Source: JANQUM01 sp047630355 (GTDB taxonomy: Bacteria; Bacteroidota; Bacteroidia; Cytophagales; Spirosomataceae). From it: a stretch of 37,673 nt of DNA. Below, one piece after another: positions 26,351 through 35,342 of this stretch. Position numbers and translations under genes: made by a program. The first letter of the stretch is position 1, and every line of letters starts with the position of its first letter. Under the pieces are notes generated by a model, which was not told the DNA's origin, did not search any database, and saw nothing but the letters and a program-made list of their open reading frames with translations. The stretch is taken from positions 1 through 37,673 of the forward strand of contig JBLHXN010000022.1 of assembly GCA_047630355.1 (NCBI GenBank), in the 5' to 3' direction.

Positions 26351-28138
26351 ATGATTAAATTATTCTCCATAACTCTTACGGCAATTTTACTCTCGGCGTG
26401 TTTGAAAGACAAAGGGAACTTCCGTAATCAGGAAGACAATGAGGAACTAACCACTATTTACGAAAATTATTACGAAGGCTACCTCAGACTAAACCCACTT
26501 GAAGCCACCGGACAAGGTGACTACCGCTACAACAATCAGTTACCGATTGACATTTCGACGGAATACCGAAATAAGAAACTGATATTTTACCAAAAATACC
26601 TGAACGAACTCCTCGATATAAGTCGGGAAGAACTGAACGCCAACGACAAAATCACGTACGATACGTTTCAGTATTCGTTAAAAAATAACATCAACGAACT
26701 GGGCTTTAACACGCACCTGATACCTTTCGATCAGTTTTGGGGACTTCCCCTAACCTTAGGGCAATTGGGAAGCGGCGACGGTTCGCAACCGTTCAAAACC
26801 GTAGAAGATTACGAAAAATGGCTAAAGCGGCTCAATAAGTTTTCGGCGTGGGCAGATACCGCCGTGGTAAATTTCAGGCAGGGAATGCTCGAAAGTTACG
26901 TATTACCCAAAGCTTTGGTGACAAAAATGATTCCGCAAATGCAGGGTTTTGTGGTGGAAGATCCAACACAAAGTTTGTTTTACGGTCCGATAAAGAGATT
27001 CCCCGAAGGTTTTTCAGAATCTGATAGAATCAAGCTGACGGGGATGTACAAAAAGACGATTCGGGAAGAAGTAGTTCCGGCGTACAAGCGACTGCACGAT
27101 TTTTTAAAAAACGACTATTATTATCGGGCTCGTTCTTCCTCTGGAATCGCCGACGTGCCGCAGGGGAGTGAATATTACAAACACCTCATTACCCAATGGA
27201 CAACGACTCAATTAACTCCCGATGAAATATATCAAACCGGAATTGACGAAGTAGCTCGCATTACCACAGAAATGGAAAAGGTAAAAGCCGAAGTTGGTTT
27301 TGAAGGAGAATTGCAAGACTTTTTCGTTTACATAAAAACAAATAAACGGTTTTATCCGTACCAAACTCCAGAACAAGTTATTACCGCTTTTGAAGAAATT
27401 CACCAAAAGGTAATTCCGAACGTCGAAAAAATATTCACAAAAAACCCAAAAACGGCTTTTGAAATCAGACGAACGGAAGCTTTTAGAGAGGCAACTGCGA
27501 GTGCCGAATACAATCAGGGAACACCTGACGGTTCCCGACCAGGAATTTTTTATATCCCGATTCCTGATGCCCGTAAATTTAATATTACTTCCGGAATGGA
27601 GTCGCTCTTTTTGCACGAAGCTATCCCCGGACATCATTATCAGGTTTCTTTACAACAAGAAAACATGAAACTACCCAAGTTTATGCGGTTTGGCTGGTAC
27701 GGAGCTTACGGCGAAGGCTGGGCATTATACTGTGAATCTTTGGGTAAAGAACTCGGACTCTACACCGATCCTTATCAATATATGGGAGCTTTGGGGGACG
27801 AAATGCACCGAGCAATTCGCTTGGTAGTTGACGTAGGTTTACACAGTAAAGCGTGGACTCGCGAAGAAGCAATTGCGTACATGCTCAAAAACGAACCCGC
27901 CGATCCGGCATACGCCACCATGGAGATTGAACGCTACATGGCGATTCCCGGACAGGCATTGTCTTACAAAATTGGGCAATTAAAAATCATCGAACTCAGA
28001 AAAAAATACGAAAAACAATTGGGTAAAAAATTCAACCTCGCTGCTTTCCACGACGAACTTCTCAACGACGGTTGTCTTCCCCTCGAAGTCCTTGAACGCA
28101 AAATGGACGCCTGGGCGGAAGCAATGATTGGTGCTTAA
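26351..28138 (+). CDS. DUF885-family lipoprotein, probable metallopeptidase
   Basis: 595 residues from ATG 26351, chosen because it begins a lipoprotein signal (IKLFSITLTAILLSAC, Cys17); an upstream in-frame ATG at 26291 would put 20 polar residues before it. The zinc motif typical of DUF885 is LFLHEAIPGHHYQVSLQQEN near residue 420, a variant of H-E-x-x-H, followed by AYGEGWALYCESLGKELGLY with the glutamate ligand. The N-terminal ~400 residues are helical (YEGYLRLNPLEATGQGDYRY). It is probably an envelope-anchored peptidase. Confidence 0.88.
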   Translation: MIKLFSITLTAILLSACLKDKGNFRNQEDNEELTTIYENYYEGYLRLNPLEATGQGDYRYNNQLPIDISTEYRNKKLIFYQKYLNELLDISREELNANDKITYDTFQYSLKNNINELGFNTHLIPFDQFWGLPLTLGQLGSGDGSQPFKTVEDYEKWLKRLNKFSAWADTAVVNFRQGMLESYVLPKALVTKMIPQMQGFVVEDPTQSLFYGPIKRFPEGFSESDRIKLTGMYKKTIREEVVPAYKRLHDFLKNDYYYRARSSSGIADVPQGSEYYKHLITQWTTTQLTPDEIYQTGIDEVARITTEMEKVKAEVGFEGELQDFFVYIKTNKRFYPYQTPEQVITAFEEIHQKVIPNVEKIFTKNPKTAFEIRRTEAFREATASAEYNQGTPDGSRPGIFYIPIPDARKFNITSGMESLFLHEAIPGHHYQVSLQQENMKLPKFMRFGWYGAYGEGWALYCESLGKELGLYTDPYQYMGALGDEMHRAIRLVVDVGLHSKAWTREEAIAYMLKNEPADPAYATMEIERYMAIPGQALSYKIGQLKIIELRKKYEKQLGKKFNLAAFHDELLNDGCLPLEVLERKMDAWAEAMIGA

Positions 28139-28174
28139 TTTCGTTTTGGGTGACGAACGCAATCAAAGAGCAAG

Positions 28175-28230
28175 CAATTCCCCTCCTCAGAGGGATGGAT
28201 GCCTGACAATAGTCGGCGACGGGGTGGGTA
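28175..28230. repeat. Interspersed CCCCTCC-type motif, second copy
   Basis: ATTCCCCTCCTCAGAGGGAT followed by a spacer and GGCGACGGGGTGGGTAAT, in the gap after the DUF885 gene. It is a diverged relative of the motif at 23386. Both follow the 3' end of a rightward gene. Confidence 0.55.
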
Positions 28231-28274
28231 ATCCACGCTGGTTGCTATTGAAAACAGGAAATATGTTCCACAAC

Positions 28275-28308
28275 AAAAAGCGTAGTACAAGTCTGTACTA
28301 CGCTTTTT
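28275..28308. terminator. Bidirectional Rho-independent terminator
   Basis: A perfect 15-bp stem (AAAAAGCGTAGTACA / TGTACTACGCTTTTT) with a 4-base loop lies between the convergent DUF885 and 28327-28818 genes. The stem ends in A-run and T-run, so it works on both strands. Confidence 0.85.
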
Positions 28309-28326
28309 GTTTATCAGGCACTTGCT

Positions 28327-28818
28327 TCAAGTTCCTTTACATCCCGCAGCAATTTTATTTAATCTAAAAGCCAAATCGTCAACTTCTTTCCAATCGTTTG
28401 ATAAAATAGACAATTCTTGAAAGTCATCTACGTCAGAATCATCGAGATTAGCATTCACAGTCAACTTCTTACCCAAACTAAATTTGATGCGGATATCTTC
28501 CGCCGGCACACCCAGCTTGACTGCGTAGTGGTTGGGTTCGTCCTGAATTTCGTAGAAAACGTGGTTCGATTTTACCATGTCCCATACTACATTAATATTG
28601 AATTTAGCATCGCCTTCGCCAGCGGCAACTTTCATATTTAAGTCGCAGTCATTAAAAAAGAACTTGAGCTTTGTGGAGTTATCACCGTCAGAGTTTGTGA
28701 CAACCATCTCGTTCAGTTGAGCCGAGGCAATTCTTTTGGATGACTCACCGCTCCCCCTCTGAGCAAATGAAGTTGTGCCAATTGACACGGCAGTTAGGAT
28801 TAAGAATAGCTTTTTCAT
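28327..28818 (-). CDS. Secreted hypothetical protein
   Basis: 163 residues with a signal peptide (KKLFLILTAVSIGTTSFAQ). The mature part is an all-beta-looking domain (LKFFFNDCDLNMKVAAGEGD, FNINVVWDMVKSNHVFYEIQ) with an acidic tail (LDDSDVDDFQELSILSNDW) and two cysteines that could pair. No family recognised. It has its own terminator at 28275-28308. Confidence 0.8.
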   Translation of the reverse strand: MKKLFLILTAVSIGTTSFAQRGSGESSKRIASAQLNEMVVTNSDGDNSTKLKFFFNDCDLNMKVAAGEGDAKFNINVVWDMVKSNHVFYEIQDEPNHYAVKLGVPAEDIRIKFSLGKKLTVNANLDDSDVDDFQELSILSNDWKEVDDLAFRLNKIAAGCKGT

Positions 28819-28954
28819 AGTTGTGTTTTAGTATATGTTTGAACGGTAGATATAACAACTGGAGCGATGGTTACTTACTAACTTATAATTTATTGAAATT
28901 GCCGAACGGGGAACTTAGATTCGCTGTTTTCAACGCAACGTAATATTTTCCGAT

Positions 28955-29761
28955 ATGAGCAGCGACTTTTTAGAGCACATTTACAAAAAGCACCAAGACA
29001 CACCCGCCGTTCCGCCAACGAAAGAAATTTCTGAATGGGCGTTAAAGGTAATCAGGCTGCTATATCCCGAAAAAACAAAAGACTTCTTCCGGAGTTTGAA
29101 CGAGATTGAAGGCGAATTCTGGAATTTAGGAAACGAGCTTAAAGATATCCTGAATGCCACTGATCAATGTAAATATTGTGATAATAAAAAACGGTCAATA
29201 GACTTCATCGAATGTATTCCTGAACTCTACAAAATCTTAAATACGGATGTTGCCGCTATCATGGCGGGAGATCCCGCCGCAAAAAGTGAGTTTGAAGTAA
29301 TCAGAGCTTATCCCGGTTTTTTCGCCATTTCTATTTACAGATTAGCTAATAAATTATTGAAGCTAGACATTCCCCTAATTCCAAGAATCTTAACCGAATA
29401 CGCTCATTCCCAAACAGGAATTGATATTCATCCGGGAGCGGAAATTGCCGAATCATTTTTCATTGATCACGGAACAGGAATTGTTATCGGGGAAACTTCG
29501 CACATTGGTAAACACGTAAAACTTTATCAGGGAGTTACATTGGGAGCGTTGAGCGTTGAAAAGAAAATGGCGAACATAAAACGTCATCCTACCGTCGAAG
29601 ATTACGTAGTAATTTATTCAGGGGCCACAATTTTAGGCGGCGAAACGGTTGTTGGTGAACGTAGTGTTATTGGTGGAAATACCTGGCTAACGAAGAGTGT
29701 TCCGCCCCACTCTACCGTATACCACCGACCAGAAATTGAAGTTGTACAGCAAGCAGGTTAA
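28955..29761 (+). CDS. cysE: Serine O-acetyltransferase
   Basis: 268 residues. Makes O-acetylserine from serine and acetyl-CoA for cysteine synthesis. The C-terminal half is the left-handed beta-helix with hexapeptide repeats: TGIDIHPGAEIAESFFIDHG, GTGIVIGETSHIGKHVKLYQ, GVTLGALSV, VIYSGATILGGETVVGERSV. The catalytic histidines lie in ILTEYAHSQTGIDIHPG and FFIDHGTG. The N-terminal ~110 residues, with an unusual CKYCDNKK motif, are longer and different from E. coli CysE and fit the EpsC-like Bacteroidota form. No cysK is adjacent. Confidence 0.92.
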   Translation: MSSDFLEHIYKKHQDTPAVPPTKEISEWALKVIRLLYPEKTKDFFRSLNEIEGEFWNLGNELKDILNATDQCKYCDNKKRSIDFIECIPELYKILNTDVAAIMAGDPAAKSEFEVIRAYPGFFAISIYRLANKLLKLDIPLIPRILTEYAHSQTGIDIHPGAEIAESFFIDHGTGIVIGETSHIGKHVKLYQGVTLGALSVEKKMANIKRHPTVEDYVVIYSGATILGGETVVGERSVIGGNTWLTKSVPPHSTVYHRPEIEVVQQAG

Positions 29762-29827
29762 TTTTATGAACAGCGAATTGAGGGTTGTTCATTAGTTGTT
29801 AAAAATTGGTAATTGTCAAAGTAATTT

Positions 29828-30991
29828 ATGTTCAGTCATTTACGCAGCTATTTTAAAGACCAGCAAAGCTTAGCGGTCGGGGTAGCATTTTGGGCATTGG
29901 GTTTTATGTTTGGTAATTGGGCAACGCTCATTCCGAGCATGAAAATCAGGTACGGTTTTGACGATGCCGAGTTGGGACTTCTGCTATTGGCAATTCCCGC
30001 CGGATCCATTTCTTTTAATCCCGTTGCATCACTGTTGATCAATAAAATCGGCATGAAGAAAACCCACTTTTTGGGTTTCGTGCTTTTGGGGCTTTGCTAT
30101 ACCTTGCCCTTCAGCATGCCCACTCCGCTACTTTCGGCGGCTGGATTATTGCTAACGGGTATGAGCATTTCTATCCTGAACGTAGCGATGAATACCTGTG
30201 CTTCCGCCATTGAAATAAATCAAAAAACGAGCATTTTGTCTACTTCGCACGGTATGTTTAGTATCGGTTTGATGAGTGGTTCGTTGTTAACGGGAGCGGC
30301 TTTGGGCATGAAGATTTCGCCGCAGTTTTTCATGTACGCCATGAGCACTTTAGTGATACTTTTGGCTTTACTCACCCGCAAACAAGTCTTCGGCATTCAC
30401 GAAGAAGACGTTGACAATTCTGCTCCGGGTGGTTCCAAATTCGTATTCCCCACGGGAATGTTCTTGTTGATTATTCTAATAAGTCTCTGCACTAATATCA
30501 CCGAAGGAGCTATGGCAGACTGGACGGCAGTTTACATGCGGGAAATTGTCAAAACTACACCGTTTTTTATCGGTTGGGGCTTGGCGGGATATTCTTTTTT
30601 CATGGCGTTGGGTCGCTTCTTAGGCGACGGAATAATTCCCCGATTCGGATTTAACAGAATCATCATCGTTGGCGGAGTTATCACCATTATAGGTTTGGTA
30701 ATTGCGTTAGCGTTTCCATTTACATTTTCTGCCGTGGTAGGCTTTTCACTTGTTGGAGCGGGTGTATCCTGCGTTTCTCCAATACTTTACGGAAGTGCCA
30801 CGCGGGTACCGGGAATGGCAAAAGGAGGCGGATTAGCAACGCTGAATACTTTCGGAATGGGCGGCTTTTTATTAGGACCAGTCATCATCGGATTTATCTC
30901 TGAGTGGCTGAGCTTACCCATCGCGTTGAGTTTTGTGGTAATATTAGTCGGAATTTGGATTGTAACCGCCCGTAAAACCAAGTTCTACTAA
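29828..30991 (+). CDS. Major facilitator superfamily transporter
   Basis: 387 residues with about 12 transmembrane helices in two halves and the central loop near residue 195 (KQVFGIHEEDVDNSAPGGSK). The N-terminal WALGFMFGNWATLIPSMKIR and SGSLLTGAALGMKISPQFFM fit the subgroup of MFS proteins related to sugar or drug exporters. Substrate unknown. It follows cysE after 66 bases and may be co-transcribed, which is weak evidence of cysteine-related efflux. Confidence 0.88.
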   Translation: MFSHLRSYFKDQQSLAVGVAFWALGFMFGNWATLIPSMKIRYGFDDAELGLLLLAIPAGSISFNPVASLLINKIGMKKTHFLGFVLLGLCYTLPFSMPTPLLSAAGLLLTGMSISILNVAMNTCASAIEINQKTSILSTSHGMFSIGLMSGSLLTGAALGMKISPQFFMYAMSTLVILLALLTRKQVFGIHEEDVDNSAPGGSKFVFPTGMFLLIILISLCTNITEGAMADWTAVYMREIVKTTPFFIGWGLAGYSFFMALGRFLGDGIIPRFGFNRIIIVGGVITIIGLVIALAFPFTFSAVVGFSLVGAGVSCVSPILYGSATRVPGMAKGGGLATLNTFGMGGFLLGPVIIGFISEWLSLPIALSFVVILVGIWIVTARKTKFY

Positions 30992-31004
30992 GCACCTTCG
31001 CTAA

Positions 31005-31922
31005 TTACTCCAACTTTTTCAACTCTGTATACGCATGTTCGTAACCACGTTTAATCATTTCTTTAATTTCTTCCGTAGTAAAAGAAGTTAAGTTTATCTC
31101 CAACTTTTCCGTGGGTCTGATTACTTTAAGGTCAATTTTTTTGTTCAGCGAAATTCCCCCGAGCGATAAGATATTCTCATTGTAGCGTTCTGCCCATTCA
31201 ATATCATTATTCTCAAATTGAGAAACTGAGATGTCTTTAATACGATCAATGAGCGTGAAGAAATTGCGGTAATTAATTACAGTCTTTTGATCTACTTCAG
31301 GATGCGTAGCGATGGCGTAAATTTCGGTTGCTCCGTCTAAAATAGCTTGTTTAAGCGGTACTACTTCTCGTAAGCCGCCGTCAAGGTGAGCGTTGCGGTG
31401 ATCGCCGCCAATTTGAATCACGGGCATAATAACCGGAATGGAGCTACTTGCCCGTAGATAATCCATAAAATGATCATCCAACGGTCCGGCGTAATGCATT
31501 TCTCCCGTGTTAATATTCACAGAACCCACTTTGAGTTTAATCGGACTTTTCTGCATTAACTCTGGCGAGATTTGTGCCCGAAGCCGTTCGTGTAGTGGGT
31601 TCGTATCCAATAAGCCGTCAAACCGACTTAGAATAGTATCAATACCGAGTTGAAAGCGTGATTTTAAAACACCAATATCATTCGGTTCGGTGATATTATC
31701 TATCCAAAAAGAGATCAGTTTTTTATTGACCAATTGCCAGTCGATGATGCCGTCGTTCTGGTATTCACGGCCGGCTTCGTTGACTAAAAAAGCAGCGTTT
31801 AAGGCCCCTGCCGAAATTCCGTAAACCATGTCAGGTTTAAAACCTGTGTCTAAAACGGCTTGAATGGCTCCCGCTTGCCAGGAACCTTTTAGCGAGCCAC
31901 CGCCCAAAACTAATGCTTTCAT
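31005..31922 (-). CDS. Patatin-like phospholipase
   Basis: 305 residues. The Ser-Asp dyad is clear: oxyanion loop LGGGSLKGSWQAG (residues 6-18), nucleophile S37 in GISAG and D181 in LDGGLREVVP. No signal peptide, so cytoplasmic. Related proteins hydrolyse acyl lipids. It is convergent with the MFS gene (13-base gap) and lies just left of the CRISPR locus; the gap of 100 bases to the tracrRNA end contains no gene. Confidence 0.92.
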   Translation of the reverse strand: MKALVLGGGSLKGSWQAGAIQAVLDTGFKPDMVYGISAGALNAAFLVNEAGREYQNDGIIDWQLVNKKLISFWIDNITEPNDIGVLKSRFQLGIDTILSRFDGLLDTNPLHERLRAQISPELMQKSPIKLKVGSVNINTGEMHYAGPLDDHFMDYLRASSSIPVIMPVIQIGGDHRNAHLDGGLREVVPLKQAILDGATEIYAIATHPEVDQKTVINYRNFFTLIDRIKDISVSQFENNDIEWAERYNENILSLGGISLNKKIDLKVIRPTEKLEINLTSFTTEEIKEMIKRGYEHAYTELKKLE

Positions 31923-32021
31923 TTATTGTGGGGTATTATTCGTCGCCAAAGAAAGAAAGTAACTACCGTATAATCAAAAATAATGGTAATTGTAGTTAAG
32001 TCTCTGCAACTGTAATATATT

Positions 32022-32056
32022 TAAAACAAAAATGCCCCCAAGCAGAACGAGGGGGC
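32022..32056 (-). terminator. tracrRNA terminator
   Basis: On the minus strand: stem GCCCCC/GGGGGC (32056-32034), 11-base loop TCGTTCTGCTT, then ATTTTTGTTTT. A classic Rho-independent terminator that ends the tracrRNA. Confidence 0.88.
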
Positions 32057-32118
32057 GGCGTAAGCCTTCGGAATAAATCCTTTTTGTGAAAAGAATCACA
32101 ATTGGAGGTTGTTACATT
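32022..32118 (-). ncRNA. tracrRNA of the type II-C CRISPR system
   Basis: Transcribed leftward, divergent from cas9. Its 5' part (32118-32083) is an anti-repeat: the complementary strand matches 28 of 36 positions of the 36-bp CRISPR repeat, including an unbroken TTGTGAA (repeat positions 2-8), AATTGGAG (18-25) and TTGTTACATT (27-36), with mismatches clustered in positions 9-17. After it come short hairpins (GGA-TTTAT-TCC and GGC-TTAC-GCC) and then a strong terminator hairpin GCCCCC-11-GGGGGC at 32056-32034 followed by ATTTTTGTTTT. A consensus promoter sits at the right distance (32123-32153). All parts of a tracrRNA are thus present; the exact ends are estimates. Confidence 0.88.
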
Positions 32119-32122
32119 GATT

Positions 32123-32153
32123 CAAAAGTACGTTAATTTTCAAAGCATACAAA
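32123..32153 (-). promoter_or_regulatory. tracrRNA promoter (Bacteroidota consensus)
   Basis: On the minus strand a -33 TTTG (32153-32150) is followed after exactly 19 bases by TACTTTTG (32130-32123), a perfect TAnnTTTG -7 element. Transcription would start near 32117, i.e. at the first bases of the anti-repeat. The -33 element lies just 6 bases from the cas9 ATG on the other strand, so cas9 and tracrRNA transcription could interfere. Confidence 0.75.
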
Positions 32154-32158
32154 TAACT

Positions 32159-35100
32159 ATGGCGGATTTTATCATTGGGTTAGATTTAGGAGTTTCTTCA
32201 ATTGGAAGCTGCATAGTATTAGATAAACAGATTGACAACGCTGCTGTGAGTATCTTCCCGGAAGGTGTACATATCAGCCCTTTAGGAAAAGAATCTTCAC
32301 GAAACACTACCAGAAGAGAAAAAAGGCAAGTAAGAAGACAATTGTTCAGAAAAAACAAACGCCGAGAATTACTCACTGAAATTCTGCAATCTTTAGATTG
32401 GTTTCCTGACCATGAATTAGACTTAGCTGCGTTAATGAAAACTGACCCTTACCCGTTACGGGCAAAAGGAGTTTTTGAGTCACTAACAAAAGAAGAGTTT
32501 GGGCGGGTATTATTTCATTTATCAAAACGAAGAGGTTTTAAAAGTAGTCGAAAAACCGGGGGAACGGAAGAAGGCGTATTATTTGAAGGAGATAAAGATG
32601 GCACGAAGAAAGGAATTACTGAACTTCAGGAAGAGATGCAGAAAAATGGTTTCCAGACAGTTGGTCAATATCTGGCGTCTTTAGACCCGCATGAAATAAG
32701 AATCCGAAACCGTTATTTACTTCGTAAAGGTTTGATGGATGAGTACGAAATACTCTGGAAAACCCAACTTAGCTTTCATCCTGAATGGAAGAAGCCTGAG
32801 AACTTTGAGCAAATAGTAAAAAAATACTTCAACGTAAAATACCACACCAAAATTCTCGAAGATGATTTACCCACTTTTTTGCGGGATTACGTCATTTATT
32901 ATCAACGAAAACTCAAATCTCAAAAAGGATTAGTTGCTCCTTGTAAATTAGAACCTAAAGCCAAACGAGCACCAGCAAGTTGCTTATTATTTCAAGAGTT
33001 CCGAATCCTCCAAAAACTACACGATGTACGACTGATTGGAAAAGGAAAGACTAACGAACCATTGAGTAAAAAACAAATTGATGCTGCTTTTGAATGGTTA
33101 AATATCTCTTCAGACAAGACTTTCAAGCAATTAAAAAAGTACCTTAATATTACGGATGACGAACTCAATTTTGAGGATAAAGATAAGATTAAAGGAAACC
33201 GGACGGCGTTTGAATTTAGTAAATTATTCGGTAAAGAAGCTTGGAATAATTTCACCGAAAAAGAAAAATTTGACCGTTGGCGAGTTCTGTATGATGCCGA
33301 AGATGACAGTTGGCTTACAAAATACGGACAGGAAAAATGGGGATTAAACGAAGTTGAAGCCAGTAAATTACTAAAAATAAGCCTTGAAAAAGACTACGCC
33401 GAACTGAGCCAGACGGCATTAAAAAAGCTTGTAACACTAATGAAAGGGGAAGGGTTAGACTATTCCGACGCCGCAAAGAAAGCAGGGTACAATCACAGCA
33501 TAAGCACAAAATCTGAAACACTTTCTGATTTACTTGGAGAACCGCAAAACCTCCGCAACCCGATTGTACAACAAGGACTTTTCGAACTCCGCAAAACGGT
33601 AAACGCCATTATTAAAGATTACGGGGCAAAGCCCGACAAGATAAGAATTGAGTTTGCACGTGAATTAAAAATGCCCAAGAAGAAAAGAGAAAATATAAAG
33701 ACTGAAAATTCAAGAAGAGAAAAGGAACGTGCTGAAATCCGTGAGATACTCTTCCACGAGTTCAAAATCAAAGAGCCTTCCCGTACCGACATCCTCAAAT
33801 ATCAATTGTGGCTCGAAGCCGATAAACAATGCCTTTATACGGGAGAATTTATTGGAAAAGAAGAATTATACTCTCCAAACGTAGAAATAGAACACATTGA
33901 GCCGTTGAGCCGAAGCCTGAACGACAGCCGCTCTAATAAAACACTTGCTATCAAACGATTCAACAATCTGAAAGGGAACGACCTCCCCTACGAAATGATG
34001 CAAAAAGGTAAGATTACCGAGCATCAATACAATGAAATTGTGGAACGAGCCAAAGTACTCGTAAAAGGTGGTGGCTATAATAAATTCAAGCGTTTTCTAA
34101 AGAAAAATATTGACGCTGATATGGTCTCCCGTCAATTAAACGATACCGCCTGGCTTGCAGTAGAAGCAAGAAAATACCTGCAAACCATTTGCCCAAACGT
34201 AGAAGTAATTGCCGGACAAGCCACCGCCAAGCTCCGCCATTTATGGGGCTTAAACAAAGTGCTGAACAAACACGGTCTTGACATAAAAAACCGGGATGAC
34301 CACCGCCACCACGCCGTTGATGCCATTGTGGTGGCTTGCACCAACGTAAAAATGATTCAAAATCTCAGCAAAATGAACGAGAAAGGACAACGGGCAACTT
34401 CTGACCGCTTTCCTGCCCCGTGGGATAACTTTAGAAACGGCGTAAAAGATGCCGTAAATGCCATCTTAATAAAACACAAAATACGCAGTCGAGTACGTGG
34501 GCAACTGCATAAAGATACAGTTTATGGTTCAGTCAAGGGTTTTGACCGATTGCAAATGGTAAATAAAAACAATAAGCTGGTATTCAAAGTACGCAAAAAA
34601 GTAACAGATTTAACAGAATCCATGATTGGTAAAATTGGAGATAAAAAAATACAAGAAATCGCATAAGGGAATTTGGCGTTGAACCAACAGGCAAATTCAA
34701 AATACCTGCCAATGCCTTTGCCAGGCCTCTTTACTTACCCACAAAAAAAGGTGACAAAATTCCAATCAAAAGTATAAGAATACACGATGTTGCAACAAAT
34801 AGAGTAGAATTTAAACGAGGTAAATTTGCCGAACGTGGCAACAATCATCACATAGTTATATTTTCAAAACCTGACGGCACAAAAGACGGTATCGTTACTT
34901 CTTTATTTGAGGCGGCACAACGTAAAAAAAACAACCAACCAGTATATGATACTGAGGTTGGCACAGAAAATACATTTCTTTTGACTTTGCAAGAAAACGA
35001 ACTCGTTTTGCTTAGTGATAACAATTTGGAAGTGATGAATATCAATTGGAATAGCATTACAAATGAAGATTTGAGTCCAAACTTATACCGTGTCCAAATG

Positions 35101-35259
35101 ATGTCTGCGGTGAGCAATCAAATAACTTTTAGACACCATTTAATTGCCCGTTCTAAAGATGATGAAGGTATCGAACACGGAGTAACCTCTAAAACCCCAA
35201 ATACGTTTCAAGGCATTAAAGTTACCGTAAACGAATTGGGCGAAATTAAACCCGTTTAA
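32159..35259 (+). CDS. cas9: Type II-C Cas9, split by a one-base frameshift before the PAM-interacting domain
   Basis: ATG 32159 starts MADFIIGLDLGVSSIG; an upstream in-frame ATG at 32102 lies inside the anti-repeat and is rejected. The first frame ends at TAA 34664-34666 (835 residues). RuvC-I D9, bridge helix (RRQLFRKNKRRELL), RuvC-II E498 (RIEFAREL), HNH H579 (VEIEHIEPLSRS) with N593, and RuvC-III H718/D721 (HHAVDAIVVA) are intact. From 34669 the neighbouring frame carries the rest (EFGVEPTGKFKIPANAFARP, PIKSIRIHDV, NLYRVQMMSAVSNQITFRHH, FQGIKVTVNELGEIKPV) to TAA 35257-35259: the wedge/PAM-interacting domain. Adding one A to the run at 34643-34649 restores 1033 residues, usual for II-C. 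Truncated Cas9 without this domain should not bind PAM; either the gene is dead, the read is wrong, or slippage rescues it. Confidence 0.93.
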
Positions 35260-35296
35260 TTTACCGTTTAATAAAAAAACAAAAGGCTGATAATCA

Positions 35297-35342
35297 ATGG
35301 CTTGAAGTTTGTTACAATTGAATGTAATAAATTTCAAGCCAT
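35297..35342. repeat. 20-bp inverted repeat overlapping the cas1 start codon
   Basis: ATGGCTTGAAGTTTGTTACA (35297-35316), 6-base loop ATTGAA, then its imperfect complement (35323-35342; outer 10 bp perfect, inner 8 of 10). The last two bases of the right arm are the AT of the cas1 ATG. In mRNA the hairpin would bury the cas1 initiation region. The inner arms resemble the TTGTTACATT end of the CRISPR repeat. Confidence 0.75.

Noticed and set aside
32102..32158. Longer cas9 start at ATG 32102
   Set aside because: It would translate the tracrRNA anti-repeat and promoter, and the family starts right before the RuvC-I motif, which fits ATG 32159.
34643..34649. Programmed -1 ribosomal frameshift at the cas9 A-run
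   Set aside because: In the reading frame the run is T AAA AAA A, not the X XXY YYZ form; P-site re-pairing on TAA would be poor and there is no clear downstream stem-loop. Indel, read error or transcriptional slippage is likelier.
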